Part shown: one piece after another, positions 54,965-63,632 of the stretch | Layout: every line of letters begins with the position of its first letter | Position numbering within the stretch: position 1 is the first letter of the stretch | Source of the DNA: Niastella caeni | GTDB lineage: Bacteria > Bacteroidota > Bacteroidia > Chitinophagales > Chitinophagaceae | DNA: 64,000 bases | NCBI RefSeq assembly: GCF_004834005.1 | Contig: NZ_STFF01000011.1 | Coordinates: forward strand, 124,001 to 188,000 | Direction of reading: 5' to 3' | Position numbers and translations under genes: made by a program | The notes under the pieces: model-generated | Databases searched by the model: none | What the model was told of the DNA's origin: nothing | The model's input: only the letters and a program-made list of their open reading frames with translations

Positions 54965-55126
54965 TTATAACCATGTTCCAATAATATGTTTCGGAACTTT
55001 ATCTGCTAGTGGAACTCTCCTATCGTTTCAATAAAAATCTTACAAAATAATATTCCGAGGCTCGACTTCGACTCCCATATCTTCACTTCAATTCAACGGA
55101 AGTTTGTACTACTAAACAAATTTCAT

Positions 55127-55468
55127 ATGGACAGTGTTGGGGATATAGGAAAACCAAGATTTGTCACACTTGATCAATTGGTTACCATTTCTGACTTACA
55201 GGCTTTCAAAAAGGAGTTACTTCTTTCAATAAAAAATATTTTATCTGATGCAAATAAGCAGCCCGTCAAGAAATGGTTGAAATCAAATGAAGTAAAAAAG
55301 ATAATGAATATTTCCACTGGCACACTTCAGAATTTAAGGGCAAATGGCACCCTGCCTTATACCAAAGTCGGAGGAATTATTTATTACAAATTGGAAGACA
55401 TTGAAAAGGTCATGGAGTCGCAGAAAAGAATTCCCGGAAAAAATTTAAGATTAAATATTGGCAATTAA
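55127..55468 (+). CDS. excisionase-like HTH protein (HTH_17)
   Basis: 113 residues. A helical N-terminal part and a C-terminal winged HTH: WLKSNEVKKIMNISTGTLQNLRANGTLPYTKVGGIIYYKLEDI, the MerR-like HTH_17 of element excisionases/regulators in Bacteroidota. It probably directs excision or regulates the island (inference). Overlaps no neighbour; the next small gene starts 11 bp later. Confidence 0.85.
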   Translation: MDSVGDIGKPRFVTLDQLVTISDLQAFKKELLLSIKNILSDANKQPVKKWLKSNEVKKIMNISTGTLQNLRANGTLPYTKVGGIIYYKLEDIEKVMESQKRIPGKNLRLNIGN

Positions 55469-55478
55469 AAATCAGAAT

Positions 55479-55721
55479 ATGTATTATATATGCAAGTTCT
55501 CAGAATCATGGACTCTTTATGACAGTATACAACAGTCCAGCCGGCAGTTAGTAAAAACTGAAATCGATTGTTTGAAAAATCTTTTTTCATCGGCAATGGA
55601 TAATAGGATGCTTTTGGCTATTAAAGTCAACAGTATTCAGCCCAATGAGCTAATTAAACTTTCGATCGGCAATAAGAAATCCGTGACCAGGAAGTCCCAA
55701 GATAAATTGAGCGCAATCTAA
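55479..55721 (+). CDS. small protein downstream of the HTH protein, unknown function
   Basis: 80 residues from the ATG at 55479 (MYYICKFSESW). Helical middle (QLVKTEIDCLKNLFSSAMDN), basic C-terminus (KKSVTRKSQDK). No domain recognised. Starts 11 bp after the excisionase-like gene, likely one mRNA. Confidence 0.6.
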   Translation: MYYICKFSESWTLYDSIQQSSRQLVKTEIDCLKNLFSSAMDNRMLLAIKVNSIQPNELIKLSIGNKKSVTRKSQDKLSAI

Positions 55722-55751
55722 TTGATGCTGGTGAAAAGAAAGAAAACACCT

Positions 55752-55795
55752 AGGCTATTCGCTTTTAAACTGCCAGGGAGCTGAATATATAGCCT
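55752..55795. repeat. 7-bp inverted repeat with 30-nt loop before the structured repeats
   Basis: AGGCTAT (55752-55758) and ATAGCCT (55789-55795). It may belong to the same structured region as the following tandem hairpins. Confidence 0.35.
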
Positions 55796-55810
55796 CGCCT
55801 TTTACTTATT

Positions 55811-55990
55811 CCTGACCGATCACTTAGGCGCCTGAGCGCACCAGGATGTGCGCAGCAAGATGTATAGTTGTATACAACTATTTTCTGTAGACATAAATTT
55901 ACCCTTCAATTCGATGATTCTTGACCGATCATTTAGTCGCCTGCGAACTGGTGGACGTTCGCAGCAAGATGTATAATTGTGCACAATTAT
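55811..55990. repeat. two tandem structured repeats with covarying hairpins (~108 bp apart)
   Basis: Both copies begin TGACCGATCA, contain a 6-bp stem (GCGCAC/GTGCGC at 55836-55853; GCGAAC/GTTCGC at 55943-55962), the invariant linker GCAGCAAGATGTAT, and an 18-bp perfect palindrome (ATAGTTGTATACAACTAT at 55864-55881; ATAATTGTGCACAATTAT at 55973-55990). Where the copies differ inside stems, the opposite arm changes to match, so pairing is conserved while sequence is not. That marks a functional hairpin in RNA or single-stranded DNA. No coding potential. It could be a small RNA, a transposon-end-like element or a processing site; location is 330 bp upstream of the PHP-ABC gene. Confidence 0.7.
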
Positions 55991-56316
55991 GCCAGCAAGG
56001 CGATATACGTAACGTTTTCTAGCAGTCATGACCACTTTATTTCATTTTTTATAGGAATGAGGCATGCTAATCCATATAGTCTATATTCTTAAGAAAGTTG
56101 TGAGAGAAGTGTAACATTGATTGAAGTCAAATTTGATCTAAGGCAGTGTTTCATTATAATCATATTGCTGTTAATTTGATAGTCTTGTTATAAATTTGAG
56201 CCGAAATACTCCAACATAGCAGTCCCGTCTATCTTAAAAGGCCATTGTAATAATGTGGCGAGGCTTCCCAATAAATAGGAATGTGTACAAATAACATCAA
56301 GGCGTAAAAAGGATTC
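55991..56316. other. AT-rich upstream region of the PHP-ABC ATPase gene
   Basis: No gene. An exact TAAATTTG box lies at 56191-56198, which would give a ~110-nt leader. AAAAGGA just before the ATG may act as a ribosome site. Confidence 0.45.
56191..56198 (+). promoter_or_regulatory. -7 promoter box TAAATTTG, candidate promoter of the PHP-ABC gene
   Basis: Exact TANNTTTG match ~119 bp upstream of the ATG at 56317. Confidence 0.4.
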
Positions 56317-59300
56317 ATGAATAATAATAAATCTGGTTCTGAATGGAGCATTTGGGATTTGCATGTTCACACCCCGGCTTCATATGGCGGAAGCGATTAT
56401 AAACTTCTTATTGATAATCTTTCGAAGTCCGAAGCTTCAGTGATCGGGATTAATGATTATTCCACGTTAGAAGGATACAGGGAAATAATTAAATTAGGAG
56501 GTGTACCTGGAAAAGTAATTTTTCCAGTAATTGAACTAAGAATGCATAATGCTATTGCTAATAGGAAATCGGAATCGGCTAAAGACGGTGGTCCAAAAAT
56601 CAATTTTCATTTGATTTTTTCAAACGACCCTGAGTGGTTTCAAACCATTGAGACTTGGATAAATTCTATTGACTGTTATAATGAAGCCGGCCGTTCCGCT
56701 TTACTGGGTAGTGTCAGTCCCAATGAACGTGATAAGGTCACAATCGATTTTAGTAATCTATTAAAAAGTATGAAAGAATGTCACAAGGGCGACGATTGTT
56801 TAGAAAATTATTGTCTTATTTGGCTTCCCTATGACGAGTACGGTGGTATAGACGATATAGATCCGAACGACAACTTCTTTAAACTGCATTTAATTAAGGC
56901 GGCCCATATAATGGGAAGTTCAAGCGAAAAGCAGATTAAATTCTTTAAATGGCAGGATCCTAAGTTTCGAAGGGAGGACTATGCCAAATTTATGGATGCA
57001 CCTATTCCTTGTATAAAAGGTTCCGATTCACATGAGCCCAACTATCCTTTCGGTAGACTTAAAAACGAGCGTTCACAACCAATTGAGAAGTTTTGTTGGA
57101 TAAAAGCCGACAAAACATTTAATGGTTTAAAGCAAATTGTTTGGGAGCCAGATAGAGTATTTATAGGCAAAGAACCTGAATTGCTAATAAGAAGGAAGAC
57201 TTATCCGCATAAGTTTCTTTCGAAACTTGAAATAATTAAGGATATTGGTGCAAAGACAAATGAAGTATGGTTTGAAAACTTTGAACTGCCGCTGAATGCT
57301 GGATTGATTGCAATTATTGGAAAAAAAGGGAATGGCAAAAGTGCCCTTGCAGATATAATTGGTTTGTGTGCAAACTCTTATGTCCAGCCGGCGGATTTAT
57401 CATTTCTACACAAGAATAAGTTTAAAAATCAAAAGCAAAATAAAGCAAGGGATTTTCATGCAACACTAACCTGGCAAGATGGCAGCAAGTCAGGCCCCAT
57501 AAGCTTGAGCGCTGAAACGAATAATATTAATGAAGAAAAGGCAAAATATATTCCACAGAATTATTTGGAAAAACTCTGTGTAAATGAAGAACAAAAGGAA
57601 TTTGAGGAGGAGTTGAAGCAAATTATTTTCGCTCACATCCCAGTTAACCAGCGGCTTGATCAAAGATTGCTAGACGATTTAATTGCTGAAAAGGAAAAGT
57701 CAATATTATCTGGAATTTCTCAGGCCTTGTCTGAACTGACAAAAGTTAATAAAAATATTTCACGACTTGAACTTAAGCAAAAGCCATCTTATCGAAATCA
57801 AGTTTTGCAGGAAATTGCAAATAAAGAAAGGGAAATACAACATCATGATAATCTAAAACCCATTGATCAACCTAAGCCAGAAGAAGATGGTGAGAAAGTT
57901 CATGCAAATAAACAGATTCTAACTAAAATAGAGGAACAAAGATTAAGTCTCCAAAGGCTGCATGAACACCGAAGAGTATTAAATGATGAAATTGCGAGCA
58001 ACAATATATCGCTTAATGAACTAAGCGCCGTAGCTCAGGAATTCGAACAAGTGGAAAAGTTTATTAATAAAATATTGGAAGATCGGAGGCCTACTTTAGC
58101 TACATATGGGATTGATATAACAACTGTTTTTAATTATCAATTGGACATTGAACAGATTACTGGAAAGATAAAAATGATAAATGATCGTAATGACACTATA
58201 AATACTGCTATTGATGGAAAAGAAGAATTTCCTGGAATAAACTTCCAAATTGGCACCTTGGAGTTGAATATAACAGAAATGAAAGAACTTCTTGATCAAT
58301 CGCAAAAGGCATATCAGGAATATCTCCAATCTGTTGAAGATTGGCAAAGCAGGAGGAGAGATTTGATTGGGACCAGTGAATTAAGTGGATCTCTTGCTTA
58401 TTTCCAAAAAGAACTGAAATATTTGGATGAAGAATTAATTCCCGAGCTTGATTTGCAATATGAACTACGTTTAAATATTTCTCAACAAGTTTTCGAATTA
58501 AAAAAGCAACAGCTAAACAATTACACTGAACTTTATCAACCTGTAACACAGTTTCTCCGTCAAGAATCATCATTTGTTGATGAATATAATATAAAAGTAA
58601 GCGCATCATTGGTTGTAAAAGGATTTTCTGATAGGTTTTTAAACTTTATTAATCAGAAAAGCCGAGGAACATATCAAGGATCCATAGAGGGGCTAGAAGT
58701 ATTATCTCAAATCATCGCAATTCACAGTTTTAATCAGTGGGAAGAAACTCAGTTATTTTTAATTGATATTGCTGAAAGTTTGATGAAGGACAAAAGACCT
58801 GGGCTTAATAGTGAAGTTCGATTTGCAGATGAGCAACTAAAAAGGGATATTAAGACAGAGGATCTTTATGACTTTATTTTTGGTTTATCCTACATCGACC
58901 CACAATTTAAACTTCAACTTGGTGCAAAAGACTTGAAAGAGCTTTCTCCTGGCGAACGTGGTGCTATTCTTTTGATTTTTTACTTATTTCTGGACGTTGA
59001 CAATAAACCGTTGATTATTGATCAACCGGAAGAGAATTTAGATAATGAAAGTATTTATCATTATTTAGTACATTTTATCAAAAAAGCTAAACAAAAGCGT
59101 CAAATTATTTTGATTACTCACAATCCTAATCTTGCGGTGGTTTGCGATGCTGAGCAAATCATTCAGATGACAATAGATAAACAAAAATCTTACGTAGTTT
59201 CTTATCTTTCTGGTTCAATTGAAAATCCAATCATTGCAAGAAAGGTTGTTGATATCCTTGAAGGAACTAGGCCTGCTTTTGATAACAGGCGATTAAAATA

Positions 59301-59334
59301 CACGGGGATACCTAAAGTGCTAAATACAAAATAA
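56317..59334 (+). CDS. PHP-domain plus ABC-type ATPase (TrlF-like), probable defence protein
   Basis: 1005 residues. The N-terminal PHP phosphoesterase has the metal motif DLHVHTP (His16, His18), GINDYSTLEG and GSDSHEP (about 230). An SMC/RecN-like ATPase follows: Walker A GKKGNGKS (335-342), a long coiled coil (about 450-790), ABC signature LSPGERG (876-882), Walker B LIIDQPEENLDN (899-910) and a THNPN H-loop. This is the TrlF-family build, PHP nuclease-like domain fused to a DNA-sensing-type ATPase; the family is found in defence-rich islands, but its action is little known. RBS-like AAAAGGA precedes the ATG. AT-rich, and inside the tRNA-Pro island. Confidence 0.82.
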   Translation: MNNNKSGSEWSIWDLHVHTPASYGGSDYKLLIDNLSKSEASVIGINDYSTLEGYREIIKLGGVPGKVIFPVIELRMHNAIANRKSESAKDGGPKINFHLIFSNDPEWFQTIETWINSIDCYNEAGRSALLGSVSPNERDKVTIDFSNLLKSMKECHKGDDCLENYCLIWLPYDEYGGIDDIDPNDNFFKLHLIKAAHIMGSSSEKQIKFFKWQDPKFRREDYAKFMDAPIPCIKGSDSHEPNYPFGRLKNERSQPIEKFCWIKADKTFNGLKQIVWEPDRVFIGKEPELLIRRKTYPHKFLSKLEIIKDIGAKTNEVWFENFELPLNAGLIAIIGKKGNGKSALADIIGLCANSYVQPADLSFLHKNKFKNQKQNKARDFHATLTWQDGSKSGPISLSAETNNINEEKAKYIPQNYLEKLCVNEEQKEFEEELKQIIFAHIPVNQRLDQRLLDDLIAEKEKSILSGISQALSELTKVNKNISRLELKQKPSYRNQVLQEIANKEREIQHHDNLKPIDQPKPEEDGEKVHANKQILTKIEEQRLSLQRLHEHRRVLNDEIASNNISLNELSAVAQEFEQVEKFINKILEDRRPTLATYGIDITTVFNYQLDIEQITGKIKMINDRNDTINTAIDGKEEFPGINFQIGTLELNITEMKELLDQSQKAYQEYLQSVEDWQSRRRDLIGTSELSGSLAYFQKELKYLDEELIPELDLQYELRLNISQQVFELKKQQLNNYTELYQPVTQFLRQESSFVDEYNIKVSASLVVKGFSDRFLNFINQKSRGTYQGSIEGLEVLSQIIAIHSFNQWEETQLFLIDIAESLMKDKRPGLNSEVRFADEQLKRDIKTEDLYDFIFGLSYIDPQFKLQLGAKDLKELSPGERGAILLIFYLFLDVDNKPLIIDQPEENLDNESIYHYLVHFIKKAKQKRQIILITHNPNLAVVCDAEQIIQMTIDKQKSYVVSYLSGSIENPIIARKVVDILEGTRPAFDNRRLKYTGIPKVLNTK

Positions 59335-59451
59335 ATAATTTATATTATATTAGTCAAAAATTATATAGGCGCATGTTATTGTTTTTCTAGTATATTTAAA
59401 AAAACTTCGAAATCCTTTTTTTGTCGAATTTTTATATATCCTGTGCTAAAG

Positions 59452-61317
59452 TCAAACTACGAATTGATCATCTAAGTCTGCAACAAATGACTTTTTCACA
59501 TGAATAATTTCTGGAGATTCATACTTTCCGATTAATATTCCTCTTTTTCCTTTCTTTCGAAGCCTCAGAACAATTTCGCCTGAATCCATTTCATCTTTTG
59601 CAAAAACATCATAAACCCCATTTATAGACAATTTTTTATTCCGAAGAAATATCCTATCCACAAATTGACCGAATTGTTTTGGAAGGTCAAAATGAAAAAG
59701 TGTAGCTTGAGCAACTTCATCGTCTCGAAAAAGGGAATAGAGTACAATAATAGCTAGACTTACTTCAGGAGACGTGTTGAAGTCTGGTTTTTCCAATAGT
59801 AATCTATTGACGAAGTTTATAATGAATAATTCAGCTATTTTTATTTTTATAAAATGATTTAAGACTAGTTCGGTGAAATATAAGCTTGGATTAGAAGAAA
59901 CAGTCACTGCTATTGCAAGTTCATTCGGTAATGTTGTTAATAGTTTTAAATCTGGGATAGAAGGAAGCTTTACCAAATGCTCGGCACACATGTACTCTTG
60001 CAATGATTTATGTGCAAACTCATACTTTTTATAGCCTGCTTCCAATATTAAACCTGTATGCCCTTCTATTTCAGAAATTACCTGAACATTTTCGTCTTTC
60101 TTGAGGTCAAAATCAATACAAATTCTATTGTAAATGGTTTTAAGGTTTTTAGATGAAAAATTTGTACGTTGATATTCTACACTCAATTCATAGGAAAGTC
60201 GACATAAAAATTCTAGCTTACGATCTAATTCAAACGAACCATACTGTGAAACTCTACGGACACCCCGCTGTTCATCCCATTCTTCTAATAATAGACTAAC
60301 TATTTTTCGATATACGGTTTTAGGCTTGTCAGGAATCTTTCCGCTTCTTTCATATATAGCACATAAATGTCCAATAGTGATTGGGCGAATAGCTGTGTCA
60401 ACAAATGGCGATTTTTCAAGTTCTCCAAGAAAATCTGCAACCTTGTAGTCTTCTACTAACCAACGGCGTGCAAATTCTTTTACTTGGTTGTCATTTAAAG
60501 GGCAAATTTCCATCACTGCTACATTCTCAAAACTGTAATTAAAATCACTACTTCTTGATGTAATTAGTAATCTTGTGTTGTTGCATGAAAGAGTTAGTTT
60601 TCTGAAATCTTCTAATACTTTTTCACGATTCTTTTTTTCTGCAATTTCATCAAATCCATCAAGTATGATCAAGCTTTTTAGCTCCTCTAATATTGGAATT
60701 AACAATCTTTCCTTAGCAAGCAACATCTCCTCTTCCTTAACAGACGCATCCTTAGAGCGGATTGTTAAACCTAAGAGATCAAACAAAAAATTAATTATCG
60801 GACTTCGTCCTGATTTTTCACTAATGTAATTATTTAAATCCCGGAGTCGAATTAGCAAAGGAATTCTGAATTCTTCAGGATAATAGCTTTCATCTATCAA
60901 TATAGACTGGCAAATGAATTTTGTTAAGGTTGTTTTCCCAGCGCCTGGCTGTCCCAAAATTGCTAAATGCTTAGGCGTATGGCTAAATAAATTTTTAGAA
61001 GTTATTTTTTGAATTTTTTCTGATGCTTCAATTTTGGTTTTTATTGGCATTAAGTAAACATCCAAATCGATGAAAACTTTTGATGTATACTTATTTTGAG
61101 ATAAATCCTTAAAAGTTATCTCTGAGGACCAATTAATTACTTCTTGCGTATGACGGGAAATCGCATTTTCAAAATCTTTTTCCCCAGAATCAAATACGAA
61201 CTTTCTTTCCCTAAAAAATCTAGACACTTCTTGAAGAGCCTTTTCGAGAATTTTTTTAAGTATTAACTCTTGAATCATATTATTGTTATTGGGGTAGCCA
61301 TTTTTGTAGACCATCAT
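59452..61317 (-). CDS. NACHT-family NTPase, probable anti-phage protein
   Basis: 621 residues. N-terminal helical region (about 12-45, QELILKKILEKALQEVSRFF), NACHT ATPase with Walker A GQPGAGKT (122-129), Walker B LIILDGFDEI (216-225) and LITSRSSDF sensor (251-259), a winged-helix-like part, a helical C-terminal half with LQEYMCAEHLV (typical of NACHT/STAND proteins), and a C-terminal ~70-residue extension ending in basic and acidic strands. In bacteria, NACHT proteins sense phage proteins and trigger cell death. It follows a membrane-protein gene by 38 bp on the same strand. Start 61317 is used; ATG 61278 (MIQELIL) is an equal alternative. Confidence 0.85.
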   Translation of the reverse strand: MMVYKNGYPNNNNMIQELILKKILEKALQEVSRFFRERKFVFDSGEKDFENAISRHTQEVINWSSEITFKDLSQNKYTSKVFIDLDVYLMPIKTKIEASEKIQKITSKNLFSHTPKHLAILGQPGAGKTTLTKFICQSILIDESYYPEEFRIPLLIRLRDLNNYISEKSGRSPIINFLFDLLGLTIRSKDASVKEEEMLLAKERLLIPILEELKSLIILDGFDEIAEKKNREKVLEDFRKLTLSCNNTRLLITSRSSDFNYSFENVAVMEICPLNDNQVKEFARRWLVEDYKVADFLGELEKSPFVDTAIRPITIGHLCAIYERSGKIPDKPKTVYRKIVSLLLEEWDEQRGVRRVSQYGSFELDRKLEFLCRLSYELSVEYQRTNFSSKNLKTIYNRICIDFDLKKDENVQVISEIEGHTGLILEAGYKKYEFAHKSLQEYMCAEHLVKLPSIPDLKLLTTLPNELAIAVTVSSNPSLYFTELVLNHFIKIKIAELFIINFVNRLLLEKPDFNTSPEVSLAIIVLYSLFRDDEVAQATLFHFDLPKQFGQFVDRIFLRNKKLSINGVYDVFAKDEMDSGEIVLRLRKKGKRGILIGKYESPEIIHVKKSFVADLDDQFVV

Positions 61318-61355
61318 TACTACATATTGTCGACGTGCCTTAAAAATTTAAGGCA

Positions 61356-62114
61356 TCAGAAAATATGAAAAAAGCTTTTTAATATATCATATATAAAGCC
61401 TAACAATAATGGTATTATAATGACACTCAAAATCCAACTCAATTTCTTTCTTTTGAGCATTGGGATTTGTAAATACCCAGGCCCTGTTTGGAGTTCAACG
61501 GAAGGCCACAGCCCTTTAAGGTAATCTCCCAAATTGCTAAATCCAATCATCGAAACTATTGGAATGCCTACTATAAAAATTAATTTATAAAAATCGCTAT
61601 GCATTTTTTCAAAACTCGAATAAAATAAACGGAAATAAATAATGTTAAAGATTATTATTGCAAGAAAAGCACAATATTCTGTAAAAGATATTGCTTTTAC
61701 TTGTTTCTGTGATTGATTTAAAACTTCGTTGAATTTCGCTGTGATTCCATTGACCCAAATAGTGTCTTCTCCGCTTACCAAAATGAAATTTGTAGTGGAG
61801 TCATCTTTTAGTGAATCAGAAAGTTGTAATTCTATATTTTTTGAATTATCAAATGTATTAAGCCTCATGTTAATTCTCGTTACAACTTTTTTCTCAATCA
61901 TTTCCCCTGATTCAAAAATTTGTGTGCTTTGACTTTCATAAGATGAATTATCATCTGCGTCAATGGAATAGATTGTAGTGATCACTTTTTCAAAATCATC
62001 TGATGGTTTGAAACTTTCCTCTTCAAAGAGTTTGGCTAATTGACGAATAATAGTAGGGGTAATTATTCTTCCATTGAATATTAGCTTTCTTTTTTCCCGG
62101 ATAATATGATTCAT
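61356..62114 (-). CDS. membrane protein paired with the NACHT NTPase
   Basis: 252 residues. A soluble N-terminal ~140 residues (FNGRIITPTIIRQLAKLFEE; RINMRLNTFDN; ILVSGEDTIWVNGI) lead to three transmembrane helices (about 145-168, 175-195, 226-248), with GPGYLQIPMLKRKK between the second and third. No known family. It starts the same-strand unit with the NACHT gene, 38 bp apart, so it is likely an effector or membrane partner of the NACHT protein (inference). AT-rich like its partner. Confidence 0.7.
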   Translation of the reverse strand: MNHIIREKRKLIFNGRIITPTIIRQLAKLFEEESFKPSDDFEKVITTIYSIDADDNSSYESQSTQIFESGEMIEKKVVTRINMRLNTFDNSKNIELQLSDSLKDDSTTNFILVSGEDTIWVNGITAKFNEVLNQSQKQVKAISFTEYCAFLAIIIFNIIYFRLFYSSFEKMHSDFYKLIFIVGIPIVSMIGFSNLGDYLKGLWPSVELQTGPGYLQIPMLKRKKLSWILSVIIIPLLLGFIYDILKSFFHIF

Positions 62115-62290
62115 GAAAGGCAGGGCTTAGTTGTAAAAAATGGGGAAACCTCTGAAACCTAAGTGATTGGGAATATAGTAAGATAAAGAAGTGTTTTGGT
62201 ATCTCCAATAGGGGTCTAATACATTTTATAAATTCGTAGCAAATTTGGTATTTTTATCAAGCAAACAAGTTCTTCCCCTTGCGAACCACC

Positions 62291-62298
62291 AGGTGAAC
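62291..62298. promoter_or_regulatory. AGGTGAAC near attR (possible integrase arm site)
   Basis: Reverse complement of GTTCACCT at 51899-51906 near attL. See the inverted repeat at 51866-51917. Confidence 0.3.
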
Positions 62299-62358
62299 CA
62301 TATTCCTGGTTACCCGCAATCAAATGATATTGAAAGAATTAAAAACTTTGGGAGCGTT

Positions 62359-62371
62359 CAGTCCACCCGAC
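62359..62371 (+). repeat. right attachment site (attR core)
   Basis: CAGTCCACCCGAC, identical to the tRNA-Pro 3' end at 51744-51756. Right boundary of the ~10.6-kb island. Confidence 0.8.
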
Positions 62372-62380
62372 CCAAAAATG

Positions 62381-62416
62381 AACCCCTTCAGATCGTTGGA
62401 TTTGAAGGGGTTTTTA
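62381..62416 (+). terminator. terminator, probably the original one of tRNA-Pro
   Basis: AACCCCTTCA pairs with TGAAGGGGTT, then TTT. It sits 10 bp after attR, in the position expected of the pre-insertion tRNA terminator. Confidence 0.75.
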
Positions 62417-62542
62417 ATTTGAATAATTCTTTATCTAAACGCTGCGGACTCTTGATTGAATTCAATTTGAATGATTTGAAGGAAGTTCGAATCCATTTAG
62501 GCCCCACAAGCAAGCTTCACTAAATGGCAAGGTGTTTTTGAT
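62417..62542. other. short intergenic stretch between the terminator and the next gene
   Basis: No gene seen; AT-rich. A GTTCGAATCC word at 62487-62496 resembles a T loop, but its flanks do not pair. Confidence 0.4.
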
Positions 62543-62848
62543 TCATATATTTCTATTGTCCTTGAAAAAAGACAAATTGGAACGGCTCATTTCCAGGGGC
62601 CTTTTGATATTTCCCCATTCTTTATAAGGTAATTTATCATATTCGTGTACAGTTATATACTCACCCCATCCGTAATAATCGTAATAAATTGTCATTGCTT
62701 CAAAGTGAGAAAAAGCATAAAAGGTATGGACAAGCTTCTTACCTTCTTCCTCAAATAGCTTTCTTGCGGCTTCACCTTTTTCACCGGCCAGGATTAAACC
62801 TGCTAAACCTTCTGAGTCTTCCCATATTTCGTGCAATAAACTATCCAT
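62543..62848 (-). CDS. small acidic protein, unknown function
   Basis: 101 residues from the ATG at 62848. Helical N-terminal half (LLHEIWEDSEGLAGLILAGEKGEAARKLFEE) and a Tyr-rich YYDYYGWGEYITVHEYD stretch. No family named. An upstream in-frame ATG at 62872 would add 8 residues. Outside the island by the att evidence. Confidence 0.6.
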   Translation of the reverse strand: MDSLLHEIWEDSEGLAGLILAGEKGEAARKLFEEEGKKLVHTFYAFSHFEAMTIYYDYYGWGEYITVHEYDKLPYKEWGNIKRPLEMSRSNLSFFKDNRNI

Positions 62849-63038
62849 TATTGTTAACTTATTTGATATCAAAAATAATTTTATTCTTTATAATTGGAAA
62901 TCCATGAAAAGGGCCTTTTCCGTTATACTAACCCTAATATGAGTACTCTGTTTTATGCTACTATCAGGGCATATGAACCATTTTTATTCGTTTTTTATAG
63001 ACTTCCACCTCTAGGCCAGTTTATCCAATGAGTATTGT

Positions 63039-63429
63039 TTATTTCTTTTGTATTATAAATGTTTTATTTCCAGTTACGATTACATCTGCGAGTTGTTGGA
63101 ACGTTTCTGTATCACTTGGCTTTTCATCTGCTGCCAGGTCAGGGTGATGCCAGTTAGTAAGTGTCATAAACTCAGGTAAGTCAAGTGGTATTTTTGTAGC
63201 TATTTCTTGTCTTGTCAACCAAAATAAATTAGATCGTTCGGGAATAAGCCCACGCAAAAGCTCCCATGGTGTTATTCTGTTTTCAAACTCTAACTCAATA
63301 CCTTTTTGTAAGTAATATTCTTTGTCAAAGCGAAGTGGAATTACTGTATCCCTGATCTTAATACTAGTAGCTTGGTTGTTTAGATACGGGATCCGTTTTA
63401 AATTTGCATAACCTATTGTAGTTTCTTCT
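63039..63429 (-). pseudogene. broken gene without a start codon (C-terminal part)
   Basis: The minus-strand frame is open from ~63429 to its stop at 63039 (ITPWELLRGLIPERSNLFWL ... NWHHPDLAADEKPSDTETFQ) but holds no start codon before a TTG at 63257, and a TAA precedes it at about 63430. The sequence is protein-like and resembles an uncharacterised family with a final EWHH...ETFQxLAxVxVT pattern (DUF7003-type, from memory). The upstream frame (63364-63597) may hold the missing N-terminal part in another phase, so a frameshift is likely. Confidence 0.45.
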
Positions 63430-63632
63430 TAAATCCATTGATTCTGAGCCGCTGATAGATTTTATAGTGGATAGGGTATTTCCGTTCCAGAAACACTTGA
63501 TACATCGCCCGTTTTCAAACTTGTAAAATGATGTTGGTGTTAGAATCAGCCGAATATTAGCTGAAAGGCGATCTGAAGCTATGCTTCTTCCGTACACTAC
63601 ACTTGCCGCAAAACACTATGTTAGCTGTTGTT

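Noticed and set aside
62487..62496. GTTCGAATCC as a tRNA remnant
   Set aside because: Flanking bases do not form a T stem or acceptor stem.
62245..62523. 92-codon plus-strand frame across attR
   Set aside because: Crosses the terminator and att site and has no coding character.
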